A stretch of 64,000 bases of DNA, from positions 1,426,001 to 1,490,000 of the forward strand of contig CAVZFD010000005.1 in the NCBI GenBank assembly GCA_963774455.1, read 5' to 3'. Under the pieces are notes generated by a model that searched no databases, was not told the DNA's origin, and saw only the letters and a list, made by a program, of their open reading frames with translations. The translations under genes and the position numbers were made by a program. Source of the stretch: DATFVA01 sp963774455. GTDB taxonomy: Bacteria > Bacteroidota > Ignavibacteria > Ignavibacteriales > Ignavibacteriaceae. This document shows positions 55,604 through 64,000 of this stretch, one piece after another (position 1 is the first letter of the stretch; each line of letters starts with the position of its first letter).

Positions 55604-56386
55604 ATGTTATATCAAAATCTTCTCATAGAATCAAAAAGTTCAATAAGAATTCTTAAAATCAACAGACCTGACAAGCTTAATGCTTTAAATTACGATACGA
55701 TTAGCGAACTGCATGATGCATTCACAGACTTCAAAGAAGATGACACGGTTAAAGCAGTGATTGTGACAGGCAGCGGAGAAAAAGCCTTTGTTGCCGGAGC
55801 AGATATATCTGAACTGAACAAACTGGATATAATTTCAGGAAAATTATTTGCTGAAAAGGGTCAGGCTTTATACAATCTTATTGAAGGCATGGATAAGCCT
55901 GTGATAGCAGCTGTTAACGGTTTCGCTCTCGGAGGTGGATGTGAGCTTGCCCTTGCCTGCCATATCCGTCTTGCTTCTGAAAATGCAAAGTTCGGTCAGC
56001 CAGAAGTAAACCTGGGTACTATCCCCGGTTACGGTGGTACGCAGCGACTGGCACGTTTAATAAACACCGGGCGAGCAATGGAATATATTCTCACCGGGGA
56101 TATGATCGATTCAGCAGAAGCTTTCAGAATTGGATTGGTAAACCGTGTATATCCCCGGGAAGAACTTCTTTCCAAAGCCGAAGAAATGGCAGGCAAAATA
56201 ATTTCCAAAGCCCGTCATGCCATCAGACTTGCTGTAAAAGCAATTATAGCTACAAAGGAGATTTCTCAGAGGGAAGGACTTAACTTTGAAGCAAGTCTTT
56301 TTGCCCTTTCCTGCGGTACTGAAGATTTTAAGGAAGGAACCAGGGCTTTTCTGGAAAAAAGAAAAGCAGAGTTTAAAGATCGATAA
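55604..56386 (+). CDS. Enoyl-CoA hydratase/isomerase (crotonase) family
   Basis: A 260-residue crotonase. It has the oxyanion-hole segments GADISELNKL (65-74) and ALGGGCELALACH; the two catalytic glutamates of enoyl-CoA hydratase correspond to E114 (GCEL) and E134 (GQPEVNLG). The PGYGGTQRLARLI that follows is typical of short-chain enoyl-CoA hydratase, which adds water to trans-2-enoyl-CoA in beta-oxidation or in butyrate-type pathways. A GGAG ribosome site precedes the ATG. It starts 10 bases after the barrel stop and is followed after 24 bases by a YibQ-like gene. Confidence 0.93.
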   Translation: MLYQNLLIESKSSIRILKINRPDKLNALNYDTISELHDAFTDFKEDDTVKAVIVTGSGEKAFVAGADISELNKLDIISGKLFAEKGQALYNLIEGMDKPVIAAVNGFALGGGCELALACHIRLASENAKFGQPEVNLGTIPGYGGTQRLARLINTGRAMEYILTGDMIDSAEAFRIGLVNRVYPREELLSKAEEMAGKIISKARHAIRLAVKAIIATKEISQREGLNFEASLFALSCGTEDFKEGTRAFLEKRKAEFKDR

Positions 56387-56410
56387 CCAGGTAATGCCGT
56401 AAGTCTTCTG

Positions 56411-57421
56411 ATGAAATTTTCGTTTAGTAAAAATCATATTATTCAGCTGCTTCTGCTGATTGTTATTTTGCTGATTGCTGTTAATATTATACTTGAAAAA
56501 TTGTACCAGCCTGATCATTCAGTTGAAGTGAAAACCGTGCCTTCCTCTAAAATCAATGAACGATTTCTAACTTCGCTGCATAATTATAATATGGATTCTT
56601 CGTGGATCACCCGTAAGAACCTAAAAAAAACGGTCGGCGATTCGCTTAAATTCCGCTACATGGTGGATGTACCTGAAGATCTGCCTTTCAGCCTTCTTAT
56701 CAGGGAGATCCAGAATCAGTTCGATACAAATGAAGTTAAAATTATATCTACTGAGTTCCCGAAGGACAATTCCACCGAAGTGAGTATCTCATCGGGAGGA
56801 TACTTGAAATTAAATGCTGTGATGACCTATAGTAAAGAAATAAAAAGAACTACAGATACCATTGGTTTTATTCTGACAGGGATCGGGGAAGTGAGTAATG
56901 AAGATTTAAACAGTCTTCTCTTGCTTCCCGAACATTTCGCAGGAGTCCTGATCCCTTCAAAACATTCACAGGAGTTGATGAAAACCCTGCGCGAAAATCA
57001 GAAAGAAGCTATTGTTATGCTAAATGATGATATATCAGAACTGGATTTTAAGCTCAATACAGGATATTCTTCAAAAAGAGTTAAAAATTCGGTTCTTTCA
57101 ATCATAGGGAAATTCTATAAGGCAGCTTTCTTTGTTATTGATGAAAATTCAGATATCTATAATTCACCTCATTATAAATTAATAAGGGATGAATTCTCAA
57201 AAAGGAAGATAGCGCTTCTGAGATGGGATGTATTTGCTGAACTGAAAAATGTTTCCCCGGAAAACATGATTTCTAAAATTCATACAGCAAAAAAGAACAA
57301 TAAGATATTTAAGATTTCAGCCGCAGAATTTCTTGAGATGCCTCCATTGCTTGCGGCACTGCGAAAAACGGGTTATAAGTTTGTAAGTCCCTCTATGCTT
57401 ATTGATAAGGACTTAAGATAA
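56411..57421 (+). CDS. Membrane-anchored YibQ-like (divergent polysaccharide-deacetylase fold) protein
   Basis: A 336-residue protein with an N-terminal anchor (9-29), a poorly conserved ~110-residue domain and a C-terminal part (about 155-336) that follows the layout of YibQ/DUF610: IGFILTGIGEVSNEDLNSLL then FAGVLIPSKHSQELMKTLRE. The Asp/His residues expected in active NodB enzymes are not visible. It may have kept the fold for binding peptidoglycan or another polymer. The call to YibQ is from motif order only. Its stop overlaps that of the convergent M16 gene by 9 bases. Confidence 0.5.
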   Translation: MKFSFSKNHIIQLLLLIVILLIAVNIILEKLYQPDHSVEVKTVPSSKINERFLTSLHNYNMDSSWITRKNLKKTVGDSLKFRYMVDVPEDLPFSLLIREIQNQFDTNEVKIISTEFPKDNSTEVSISSGGYLKLNAVMTYSKEIKRTTDTIGFILTGIGEVSNEDLNSLLLLPEHFAGVLIPSKHSQELMKTLRENQKEAIVMLNDDISELDFKLNTGYSSKRVKNSVLSIIGKFYKAAFFVIDENSDIYNSPHYKLIRDEFSKRKIALLRWDVFAELKNVSPENMISKIHTAKKNNKIFKISAAEFLEMPPLLAALRKTGYKFVSPSMLIDKDLR

Positions 57422-58792
57422 AATCCTGCCGTTAGAGTCCAGTTCCGTCAACTCTCCCGGATAAATTTTCCTGAGCTGGTCGATTATCTTCTCTTTATTG
57501 CCTGCAATTATCGTGATAAGTTTGTCTGGAAACAAGTTATCGTTGGCTGCATTTTTTACCCCCTCCTGAGTTACTTTTTTTATCCTTTCCCGATACTGCT
57601 TAAAATAATCTTCAGGAAGGGAATGAATAATCTGTCCTATTATGTTGGAAGCAATCTGCCTGTTGGTCTCAAATCCTGACGGGAATTTCCTTATCAGTGA
57701 AGATTTTGCAAAGTTAAGTTCATTCTTGTTGACACCGTTCCTTATTTTTTTTATTTCCTCAAGGATCTCATATAATGCCGCCCCTGTATTTTCTGATGAT
57801 ACCGAAGTGGTAGTAAAGAAATATCCGGCGGATTTAAGGTATATAAATCTTGAGTATATACCGTAAGTGAAACCCCTTTTTTCTCTCAAGTTGAGGTTAA
57901 GTCTGCTGATAAACTGTCCCCCAAGGATAAGGTTGAGTACGCTCCTTGAATAAAAATCATATTCATTTCGATTGTAACAGATCAGACCAGTACGGATTTC
58001 ACTCTGCACACTGTCTTTTTTATCCACTATAAAGAGACCGGGCCGAACGGATGTGTTTGTGTTAATGACTGTCTTATTTGATACCGTAGATTTCCACCCT
58101 GATAAGTATTTGTTTAGTGTATCCCTCAGGTTTCCTTCCTTATAACTTCCGACAATAACAAGAAAAGAGTTAGAAGGATTAATGGTCTGTCGGTAAAGAT
58201 CTTTCAGTTCAGTCACTGTGATGGATTCGATATCTTCCTGAAAACCGATTGAAGGCGGGGCATAAGAATTATCTTCTCCGAAGAGCCTAAATTCGAAGGC
58301 CTCGTTTGCGATTTCTTCAGCTTCGTCCCTGTTCTGCAGGATACGGGTTAAAACTTTCCTTTTCTCCCTTTCGAAATCCCTTTCATCCAGGTGAGGATCA
58401 GCAACTATTGCGGAAAACAATTCTGTTCCCCGCTCAAACTCATCTGCAAGAACCTGGAGGGAAAGATAAAACGAGTCCTGATCGCAACTGATACTAAAAT
58501 TTGCACCGATTATTTCAAATTGATCACTAAGCTGGAGTGAATCATATACACCAGCACCCTCATCCATAACCATGGCTAGAAGATTTGATAATCCTTTTTT
58601 GCCCTGAGGATCGTATTTGCTTCCCGCATCTAAAACAAGACTCATACTCACAAGCGGCAGAGTATCTTTGTGAACAAAGTGGACCTGAAGTCCATTCTCC
58701 AATTTAAAGGAAGAAATAGCCGGCAGGTTAAATTCTGTTGTACTGCCCCGAACAGGTTTTTTTCTTCTTACTGTTTCAGAATTCATTTTCAT
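57413..58792 (-). CDS. M16-family peptidase subunit, apparently non-catalytic
   Basis: A 459-residue member of the insulinase/pitrilysin family. The zinc motif HxxEH is missing at the corresponding site (GLSNLLAMVMDEGAGV), whereas the REKRGFTYGIYS segment with the arginine-tyrosine pair that helps substrate binding is present. This is typical of the non-catalytic partner of a heterodimeric M16B protease. The start overlaps the catalytic gene stop by 4 bases. Probably acts with the next gene as one heterodimer. Confidence 0.92.
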   Translation of the reverse strand: MKMNSETVRRKKPVRGSTTEFNLPAISSFKLENGLQVHFVHKDTLPLVSMSLVLDAGSKYDPQGKKGLSNLLAMVMDEGAGVYDSLQLSDQFEIIGANFSISCDQDSFYLSLQVLADEFERGTELFSAIVADPHLDERDFEREKRKVLTRILQNRDEAEEIANEAFEFRLFGEDNSYAPPSIGFQEDIESITVTELKDLYRQTINPSNSFLVIVGSYKEGNLRDTLNKYLSGWKSTVSNKTVINTNTSVRPGLFIVDKKDSVQSEIRTGLICYNRNEYDFYSRSVLNLILGGQFISRLNLNLREKRGFTYGIYSRFIYLKSAGYFFTTTSVSSENTGAALYEILEEIKKIRNGVNKNELNFAKSSLIRKFPSGFETNRQIASNIIGQIIHSLPEDYFKQYRERIKKVTQEGVKNAANDNLFPDKLITIIAGNKEKIIDQLRKIYPGELTELDSNGRILS

Positions 58793-60048
58793 TTTGGCTT
58801 TACCCTTAACTCAATATAGTGTCCTGTTAAATATTTATCTATAACGCTTTTTATTTTTTCATTGGAAACTTCATTGTACCTGTTGAGATCATAGTTGAAG
58901 GAATTTGGTTCACTAAGAAAAAAATCGTAATAGTTAAGTTGGTTAGCCATCGTATCCAGGTTTTGCAATGAGAAAATAAATCCTGAACGTATACTGTTAC
59001 GAGTCTTTTTCATTTCATAAGGAGTTATCCCATTGGTATGTACGTTTTCCATTTCCTTAAATATTTCACCCTTAATAGAATCTAAAGATTTTCCCTTCTT
59101 AGCGGTAGCTATTATCATAAAGTGACCTGCCAGTCTTCCTGAAAAATGGAAAGCCGATACATCCTGTGCAAGTTCCTTTTCAAAAACGATATTCTTGTAT
59201 AAACGAGAATTCTTTGATCCTGATAAAAGATCTGCAAGAATATCAAGGGCAGCATCGTCACCACTATATGCCCTTTCTGTCGGCCAAGCAAGGTAGATCC
59301 TTTCAAGTTGAACATTTTCCTCCCTGACAATAAGTATTTCTTCATCCAGTTTTACAGGTTCAGGAAGAACTTCCTCTACCTCGACTGAGTCAGATATTTC
59401 CCCGAAATATTTTTCAATTTTCTCCTTAACAAATTTCTCATTAAAATCTCCCGCAACAGCTAATGAAGCATTTGATGGGGAATAAAATCTTTTAAAGAAA
59501 GAGGACACTTCTTCAAGGCTGAAGTTCGAAATATCATCGATGAATCCTATAGTAGGCCAGCTGTAAGAATGTTCCTGCTTGTAAATATTTGACAAGATAA
59601 TTTCCCAGGCCAGTCCGTATGGCTGGTTATCGTAACGTTCGAGACGTTCATTTATAACCACACCCTTCTGATTGTCCAGTTTCTCCTGGGTCAATGCCGG
59701 TAAAAAGTAACCCATTCTGTCTGATTCAAGCCAGAACGCAAGTTCAAGGAAATTTGAAGGGAGTTTCTCATAATAATTAGTTCTGTCGAAATTTGTTGAA
59801 CCGTTAAGATTTCCTCCCGCCTCCTGGATATACCTGAAGTGCATCTCCTTAGGAACGTTTTCGGAACCCTGGAACATCATATGTTCGAATAGGTGAGCCA
59901 TCCCGGTTTTTCCCCTCCGCTCATTTGCAGAACCTACCTTGTACCAAACATTTACTGCAACAAGAGGTAGGTTATTATCTTTATGGAGTATTACATTTAA
60001 TCCATTCTTCAGTTTATATTTATCGTACTCTATATTTAGTAAATCCAT
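58789..60048 (-). CDS. M16-family zinc peptidase, catalytic subunit
   Basis: A 419-residue metallopeptidase with the inverted zinc motif H52-L-F-E55-H56 (AHLFEHMMFQGS) and third ligand E134 (VINERLERYDN). No signal peptide is apparent, so it may act in the cytoplasm; some members are exported. The M16B class cuts small peptides or processes presequences. It is the middle gene of a leftward operon, 30 bases after lepB, and its stop overlaps the next gene by 4. Confidence 0.94.
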   Translation of the reverse strand: MDLLNIEYDKYKLKNGLNVILHKDNNLPLVAVNVWYKVGSANERRGKTGMAHLFEHMMFQGSENVPKEMHFRYIQEAGGNLNGSTNFDRTNYYEKLPSNFLELAFWLESDRMGYFLPALTQEKLDNQKGVVINERLERYDNQPYGLAWEIILSNIYKQEHSYSWPTIGFIDDISNFSLEEVSSFFKRFYSPSNASLAVAGDFNEKFVKEKIEKYFGEISDSVEVEEVLPEPVKLDEEILIVREENVQLERIYLAWPTERAYSGDDAALDILADLLSGSKNSRLYKNIVFEKELAQDVSAFHFSGRLAGHFMIIATAKKGKSLDSIKGEIFKEMENVHTNGITPYEMKKTRNSIRSGFIFSLQNLDTMANQLNYYDFFLSEPNSFNYDLNRYNEVSNEKIKSVIDKYLTGHYIELRVKPK

Positions 60049-60078
60049 ATTTTTTCTGTATCAATACTTTAAGTCTAT

Positions 60079-61014
60079 TTAATGTAAAAGTTTTAATACC
60101 CTATCAAGTCTTATCGAACCTATTAACCTGAAGAGGTCACTAAATGGGATGTCCCTGTCCCATGAGAATAAAGTTATAAATGCTTCACCTACAACCATGT
60201 CCCGGGCAACGAAACCCCAGAACCTGCTATCGAGACTGTCATCCCGGTTATCCCCCATCATAAAATAATAGTCTTTTTTGAAAGTATAGGAAGTCACCGG
60301 CTTCCCTTCAATCGTCACCCTTCCATCATTGACCTCAACCACCCTCTTCCCATATTCCTTATTGATAGTCATTGCCCACTGCTCAACATTATTCAGATTA
60401 AGGGGAACAGTATAACCTTTTTTGGGCACGACCAGTGGACCGTAATTATCTTCGTTCCAGGGCATTCCTTTAGGAAATATCCTGGGCTCGACCATTCCTT
60501 TTGGTCTGGGGTAAGGCTGAAGATATCTTATATGAGGAGGGATCCAGAATTGCTTACCATTAACATACACGACCTTGTCAACTATCCGGATGGTGTCACC
60601 AGGTGTGCCAATACATCTTTTAACATAGTTCACACCCTGCTCATCGGCATGAAGCTGATCTCTGCCTCCCGGAAATTCAAATACCACAATATCTTTAGGC
60701 CTCGGGTCTCTTAAGGCAGGAAGGCTAAAGTGAGGTATTTCAACTTCAGTAAAAGGTATATATTTCGGAGAGGATGAACCGTATATAAACTTATTTACCA
60801 GTACGAAATCTCCAACCAGGATTGTATCTTCCATTGACCCTGTCGGAATCCGGGTATTCTGAATTACAAAAGTTATTATGAAGAATGCAGCAATTCCTGC
60901 AAAAAGCAGGGATTCAAAAAAATCTTTGGTTTTTTCTTTCGGAGTTTTAACCTTATTTCTTTCCTCTTCCGATTTAATACCAAAGAATCTTTTCAAACCA
61001 CTTTTAAGCGACAA
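60079..61014 (-). CDS. lepB: Signal peptidase I
   Basis: Membrane serine protease that removes signal peptides. I prefer the TTG at 61014, since GGAG lies 6 bases before it; the frame also opens at TTG 61026. In the longer numbering the catalytic serine is S64 in PTGSMEDT and the lysine K136 in YVKRCIGTPGD; MGDNRDDSLDSR is box E. A basic N-terminal stretch (residues ~20-35) precedes the single membrane helix, and the middle contains an insert beyond the E. coli core. It is the first gene in a lepB-M16-M16 operon. Confidence 0.93.
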   Translation of the reverse strand: MSLKSGLKRFFGIKSEEERNKVKTPKEKTKDFFESLLFAGIAAFFIITFVIQNTRIPTGSMEDTILVGDFVLVNKFIYGSSSPKYIPFTEVEIPHFSLPALRDPRPKDIVVFEFPGGRDQLHADEQGVNYVKRCIGTPGDTIRIVDKVVYVNGKQFWIPPHIRYLQPYPRPKGMVEPRIFPKGMPWNEDNYGPLVVPKKGYTVPLNLNNVEQWAMTINKEYGKRVVEVNDGRVTIEGKPVTSYTFKKDYYFMMGDNRDDSLDSRFWGFVARDMVVGEAFITLFSWDRDIPFSDLFRLIGSIRLDRVLKLLH

Positions 61015-61227
61015 TTTACACTCCAAGATTTATGAATAATAACATATGGGACGGCTCTGAAATGAGCGGTAACTCGAAAAATCAATAAACTTAAATATAT
61101 AAAAGAATTGGAATAGAGAGAAAGACATTTCAGAACAGCTGTTCCCCCACTCTGAAAGGTTAATAGTTAGGAAAATTCCTTAAAAAGCCAATTTAATATG
61201 AATTTGAAAAATGTATATTAAACTGTA

Positions 61228-61488
61228 ATGGACAAACTTCAGGAATGGATGAATACCCTGATCCAGATGCTTCCTAATATTGCAGCAGCTAAAGTTTTAA
61301 TTGTGGTTTTCTTTAAGCTAGCAAAGATTATCAGGAAAATTACTGCGAAAATACTGACTAAATTCTCGGATCATAAGACGGTAATAAGATTAAGCTCCCA
61401 GATGATGTTCATCATTGTCTTCATAATCGGTTTCTTCATTGCTTTGAGAATTATTAACCTCGATAAGGCAGTTACCGCTCCCGGATAA
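61228..61488 (+). pseudogene. Truncated mechanosensitive channel (MscS) gene
   Basis: Eighty-six codons that match the beginning of a small-conductance mechanosensitive channel (MDKLQEWMNTLIQMLPNI, FSDHKTVIRLSSQMMFIIVF, then ALRIINLDKAVT). In intact genes the pore helix and a beta domain of ~150 residues follow, but here the frame runs into TAPG and a stop, and no continuation is visible downstream. The break falls around 61475, where leftward coding-like frame begins. A rearrangement has probably truncated the gene. Confidence 0.75.
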
Positions 61489-62200
61489 TTTTATCTTTAA
61501 GCTCATTATATTCTTCTTTGTAAGCTTCTTTAATTGGTTCCGAAGGAGGCAGTTTCTCCTTTAATGGATCCACCTATACTACATTCTTCCCAATCTATAG
61601 TATAGGTGGGTCCTGTGGCAAGGCCCGTGCTCCCTGCATACCTGATCACCAGATTTTGTTTAACCAGGGCCTCTTTCTTTATACCTTTTGCAAACTTTGA
61701 CATATGAAGGTATGGGTGGTATCAACTGAATTATGCCTGATTTTTACATAATTGCCGTTCCTTTTGTATATGTAGCCGTTAAGACAAATATGGCATTGAC
61801 TTTAAGGATGGCTTATAACTGTACTGGCTATAATGAGTTACCCGGAGGACAAACATATAAAAATATGTGGATAAATTGTGTATAAATCGGTGGGTGACGG
61901 TGAATCCTATGCAAAACCTTTATTCTGATTCACTCAAATAATTGGTTTCTGCTTACCTAACTGTACATTAATAATGAAGATTGTGATTTTTATCAACGAA
62001 GTCCTTCTTATATTTATTAACATACTTAATAACATTAACTTAATGCTCATATTCATTTGTATTACTTAGGATTATAGGTGTTGATAATAAGTAAACTGTT
62101 CCACAGGGTTTTTAACTTCTTATGATATAAATCACGTATTAGCTTTTCCATCATTACCACATTAAGCTGTAATACCATATAACTGGATTAATTTTAATTA
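61489..62200. other. Degraded region with short open frames
   Basis: Seven hundred bases between the broken MscS gene and the lipoprotein gene. Short frames are visible: leftward 61530-61703 (57 residues, NLVIRYAGSTGLATGPTY), rightward 61733-61885 (50 residues, AYNCTGYNELPGGQTY), and a leftward 33-residue end that reads PIKEAYKEEYNELKDKI and stops within the MscS fragment. The frames overlap, so not all can be real. I recognise none. The rest is AT-rich without features I can name. Confidence 0.4.
61566..61613. repeat. 16-bp inverted repeat in degraded region
   Basis: GGATCCACCTATACTA (61566-61581) pairs with TAGTATAGGTGGGTCC (61598-61613), one mismatch, with a 16-base spacer. It lies inside the leftward short frame at 61530-61703. 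It could be a remnant of a mobile element or a terminator. Confidence 0.7.
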
Positions 62201-62659
62201 ATGTTTATATTACCAGTAAGAATTAGAAAGAGTGAATTGAAGAAGAGTTCCCGTTTTTATTTAATAGGACTGCTGTTCATTTTAGTCTTTATCCCCTCCT
62301 GTCGTGAAGATATTATAGCTCCTGGTAATGCAGCCGGTAATATAAATCAGCCTGTAAGGCTTCAATCGGGTTCTTCATATACTTTTTTGATTAACGCAGC
62401 AAATATATCAACTACTTTCAGAGATTTTTCTGGCGTGAGCAGCACTCACGCTTATCTAATATTATCTCTTGATGACTACTCCGAAGGACAGGTAAGTTTC
62501 TATATTTTTGATTATTCCAATCAACTGCTTTATAACAAGCTGATGAAAGACAATATCAAGACAATCTCCGCCAGCCTCGAGGGCAGGACTCCCGACATTA
62601 TATCAATAACCTTTACCAACTTCACAGGCAAACTCAAAGTTCAGGTTTTCAGCAATTAA
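62201..62659 (+). CDS. Small lipoprotein, function unknown
   Basis: A 152-residue exported protein with a lipobox-like end (VFIPSC, lipidation cysteine at 34) after a hydrophobic stretch preceded by basic residues. The first 14 residues may be non-native; a later start nearer the hydrophobic stretch is possible. The mature part looks like an all-beta domain (RLQSGSSYTFLINAANI, GQVSFYIFDYSNQLLYNKL, ISITFTNFTGKLKVQVFSN). No family recognised. It is followed after 70 bases by corA. Confidence 0.7.
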   Translation: MFILPVRIRKSELKKSSRFYLIGLLFILVFIPSCREDIIAPGNAAGNINQPVRLQSGSSYTFLINAANISTTFRDFSGVSSTHAYLILSLDDYSEGQVSFYIFDYSNQLLYNKLMKDNIKTISASLEGRTPDIISITFTNFTGKLKVQVFSN

Positions 62660-62728
62660 AATATTATTTCCGACTTTTTTTCTTCCGGATTACTTATTTT
62701 TAAACTCACCACAGCAAAGGAAAAATTT

Positions 62729-63808
62729 ATGCCTAAACGCAAGTTAAGAAGTAAAAGAGGACTACCCCCGGGTTCACTTGTTTTTACGGGCGAACAAAAA
62801 CTACCGAGTATGAAAATATCCAGCTTTGATTATGATGTCAAAACTTTTTATGAAAAAGATATAAAGGATGTTGATGAACTGAAAAGCTATAAAGAAAACG
62901 GACATGTCAGCTGGATTAACATATCCGGACTCCATGAAGTAGAAAAACTTGCCCAAATAGGCGAAATCTTTGATATCCACCCCCTCATTCTGGAAGACAT
63001 TCTTAACGTAAACCATCTTCCAAAACTTGAAGACTATGATAATTATCTTTTTCTAATCACTAAAATGATTGACCTGGATGAAAAAAGCCGGGAACTGAAA
63101 ATAGAACAGGTCTCTTTTGTCCTTTCAAAGGATAACTGCCTAATAACTTTTCAGGAGGTTGAGGGAGATGTATTTAACACCATCAGGGACAGGATAAGAA
63201 GCGACAAAGGCAGAATACGAAAGCTGGGTGCCGATTACCTGTTGTACCGTCTCCTTGATACAATTGTTGATAATTACTTTTTTGTACTTCAGGATATGGA
63301 CGACATAATAGAAAATATCGAAGATGATCTTGTCTATAATCCCGGTAAAACCACAATCGAAACGATTCATAGTTTGAGAAAGAAGATCCTCAAATTGCGG
63401 CGTGCTGTTACTCCCCTGCGCGATATAATTTTTTCTATAGAAAGAGAGCGTTACCCTTACATAGCTAAGTCGACTTACATTTTCCTGCGTGACCTATATG
63501 ATCACATCAGGCAAAATATTGAAACTATGGAGAACTACAGGGAAATATTAAATGGAATGCTTGAAATATATCTCTCCAGCTCGGGGCAGAAACTTAATGA
63601 AGTTGTGAAAGTACTAACTATTATATCAACTATTTTTATCCCATTGACATTCCTGGCAGGCATTTACGGTATGAATTTCAATACATCGGTTAGCAAATGG
63701 AACATGCCCGAGATTAGCTGGCAGTATGGTTACCCTTCGGTGCTTATTATTATGATAGCTATTGCTGCCGGGATGATCTTATTTTTTAAGAAGAAAGACT
63801 GGTTTTGA
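62729..63808 (+). CDS. corA: CorA-family magnesium/cobalt transporter
   Basis: Homopentameric divalent-cation channel of the inner membrane. The 359-residue protein has a large cytoplasmic funnel domain, a long stalk helix, and two C-terminal membrane helices; the signature GMN lies at 314-316 in AGIYGMNFNTS and the basic tail is FKKKDWF. ISTIFIPLTFLAGI forms the pore-lining helix. It moves Mg2+ or other divalent metals. It is upstream of uvrC by 72 bases, in the same direction, and may be monocistronic. Confidence 0.95.
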   Translation: MPKRKLRSKRGLPPGSLVFTGEQKLPSMKISSFDYDVKTFYEKDIKDVDELKSYKENGHVSWINISGLHEVEKLAQIGEIFDIHPLILEDILNVNHLPKLEDYDNYLFLITKMIDLDEKSRELKIEQVSFVLSKDNCLITFQEVEGDVFNTIRDRIRSDKGRIRKLGADYLLYRLLDTIVDNYFFVLQDMDDIIENIEDDLVYNPGKTTIETIHSLRKKILKLRRAVTPLRDIIFSIERERYPYIAKSTYIFLRDLYDHIRQNIETMENYREILNGMLEIYLSSSGQKLNEVVKVLTIISTIFIPLTFLAGIYGMNFNTSVSKWNMPEISWQYGYPSVLIIMIAIAAGMILFFKKKDWF

Positions 63809-63880
63809 GAAGACGGTTTTTAATCTTTTTTTGCATAGTAGTTTGTACTTAATTTTGGTTATTCAATTTAACCGGATACG

Positions 63881-64000
63881 ATGAATCAGACACTTGAAAC
63901 AAAATTAAAAAATCTGCCCGATTCCCCGGGAATATACCAGTTTCTTAATGAGAACGGCAAGGTAATATATGTCGGTAAGGCAAGGAATATCAAAAACCGT
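63881..64000 (+). CDS. uvrC: UvrABC system protein C, first 40 residues (cut by window edge)
   Basis: Open from the ATG at 63881 to the window end. The sequence starts MNQTLETKLKNLPDSPGIYQ and continues with VIYVGKARNIKNR, the GIY-YIG nuclease domain at the N-terminus of UvrC, which makes the 3' incision in nucleotide excision repair. The catalytic tyrosines of the GIY and YVG motifs are present. The remaining ~560 residues lie outside. Confidence 0.92.
   Translation, partial: MNQTLETKLKNLPDSPGIYQFLNENGKVIYVGKARNIKNR

Noticed and set aside
57413..58792. Second active M16 protease
   Set aside because: The HxxEH zinc motif is absent at its proper place, so it is taken as the non-catalytic partner.

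Overview
The window looks like a chromosomal segment from a member of the Ignavibacteria (Bacteroidota/Chlorobi side of the tree; inference). Supporting signs: a secreted deacetylase ending in a type IX secretion sorting domain with the FPNPFNPST motif, a HYC_CC_PP-type small protein, TAnnTTTG promoter-like boxes as used by the Bacteroidota sigma factor, many outer-membrane beta-barrel proteins, low-to-moderate GC, and a mitochondrial-type citrate synthase. Most of it is ordinary, tightly packed chromosomal coding sequence. I recognised no tRNA, rRNA, CRISPR array, prophage or intact insertion sequence.

Layout. 1-4.5 kb: the cut start of an SDR oxidoreductase, an 11-base tandem array, a two-gene ABC-2 exporter and an outer-membrane barrel. 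4.6-15.1 kb: a metal-handling block on the plus strand, with HYC_CC_PP protein, CusC/CzcC-like TolC protein, CusB-like adaptor carrying three heavy-metal-binding segments, CusA-type RND pump with the copper/silver methionine triad, then CcmF-like haem lyase, a Cys/His/Met-rich YHS protein and a SHOCT protein. The block suggests Cu(I)/Ag(I) export linked to cytochrome c assembly. 15.1-20.1 kb: an Old Yellow Enzyme homologue, a HisKA_2 sensor kinase, a collapsed TonB-receptor remnant, a membrane-anchored cytochrome c, a DUF486 protein and a small unknown. 20.2-26.5 kb: a 1593-residue fusion of an acyl-CoA-synthetase-like adenylation domain, a long unassigned region and a C-terminal GNAT domain, then citrate synthase with a clear terminator. 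26.6-30.3 kb: two PAS-containing histidine kinases. 30.4-34.0 kb: a divergently promoted iron block (feoA, feoB, Fur-family regulator, MBL hydrolase).

34.1-44.0 kb: beta-propeller protein, M28 peptidase with PDZ, a PknB-like kinase with a TolB-like domain and TPRs plus a small partner gene, and a secreted Asp-box propeller protein. 44.3-52.7 kb: YjbQ protein, barrel protein, 7Fe ferredoxin, an LMW phosphatase/fructosamine-kinase pair probably involved in protein deglycation, a double FKBP lipoprotein, M15 peptidase, CBM20-esterase and the T9SS deacetylase. 52.8-53.0 kb: a MITE-like inverted-repeat element. 53.0-61.0 kb: membrane protein, PLP decarboxylase, barrel, crotonase, a YibQ-like protein, and a lepB-M16-M16 operon read leftward. 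61.2-62.2 kb: a broken MscS gene and 700 bases of apparently decayed sequence with short open frames and an inverted repeat. 62.2-64.0 kb: lipoprotein, CorA and the start of uvrC.

The most noteworthy items are the giant adenylation/unknown/GNAT protein, the copper-efflux block that includes a haem lyase, the MITE-like repeat, the YibQ-like protein that seems to lack catalytic residues, and the rearranged region around 61.5 kb. All assignments come from reading motifs and order; no database search was run.
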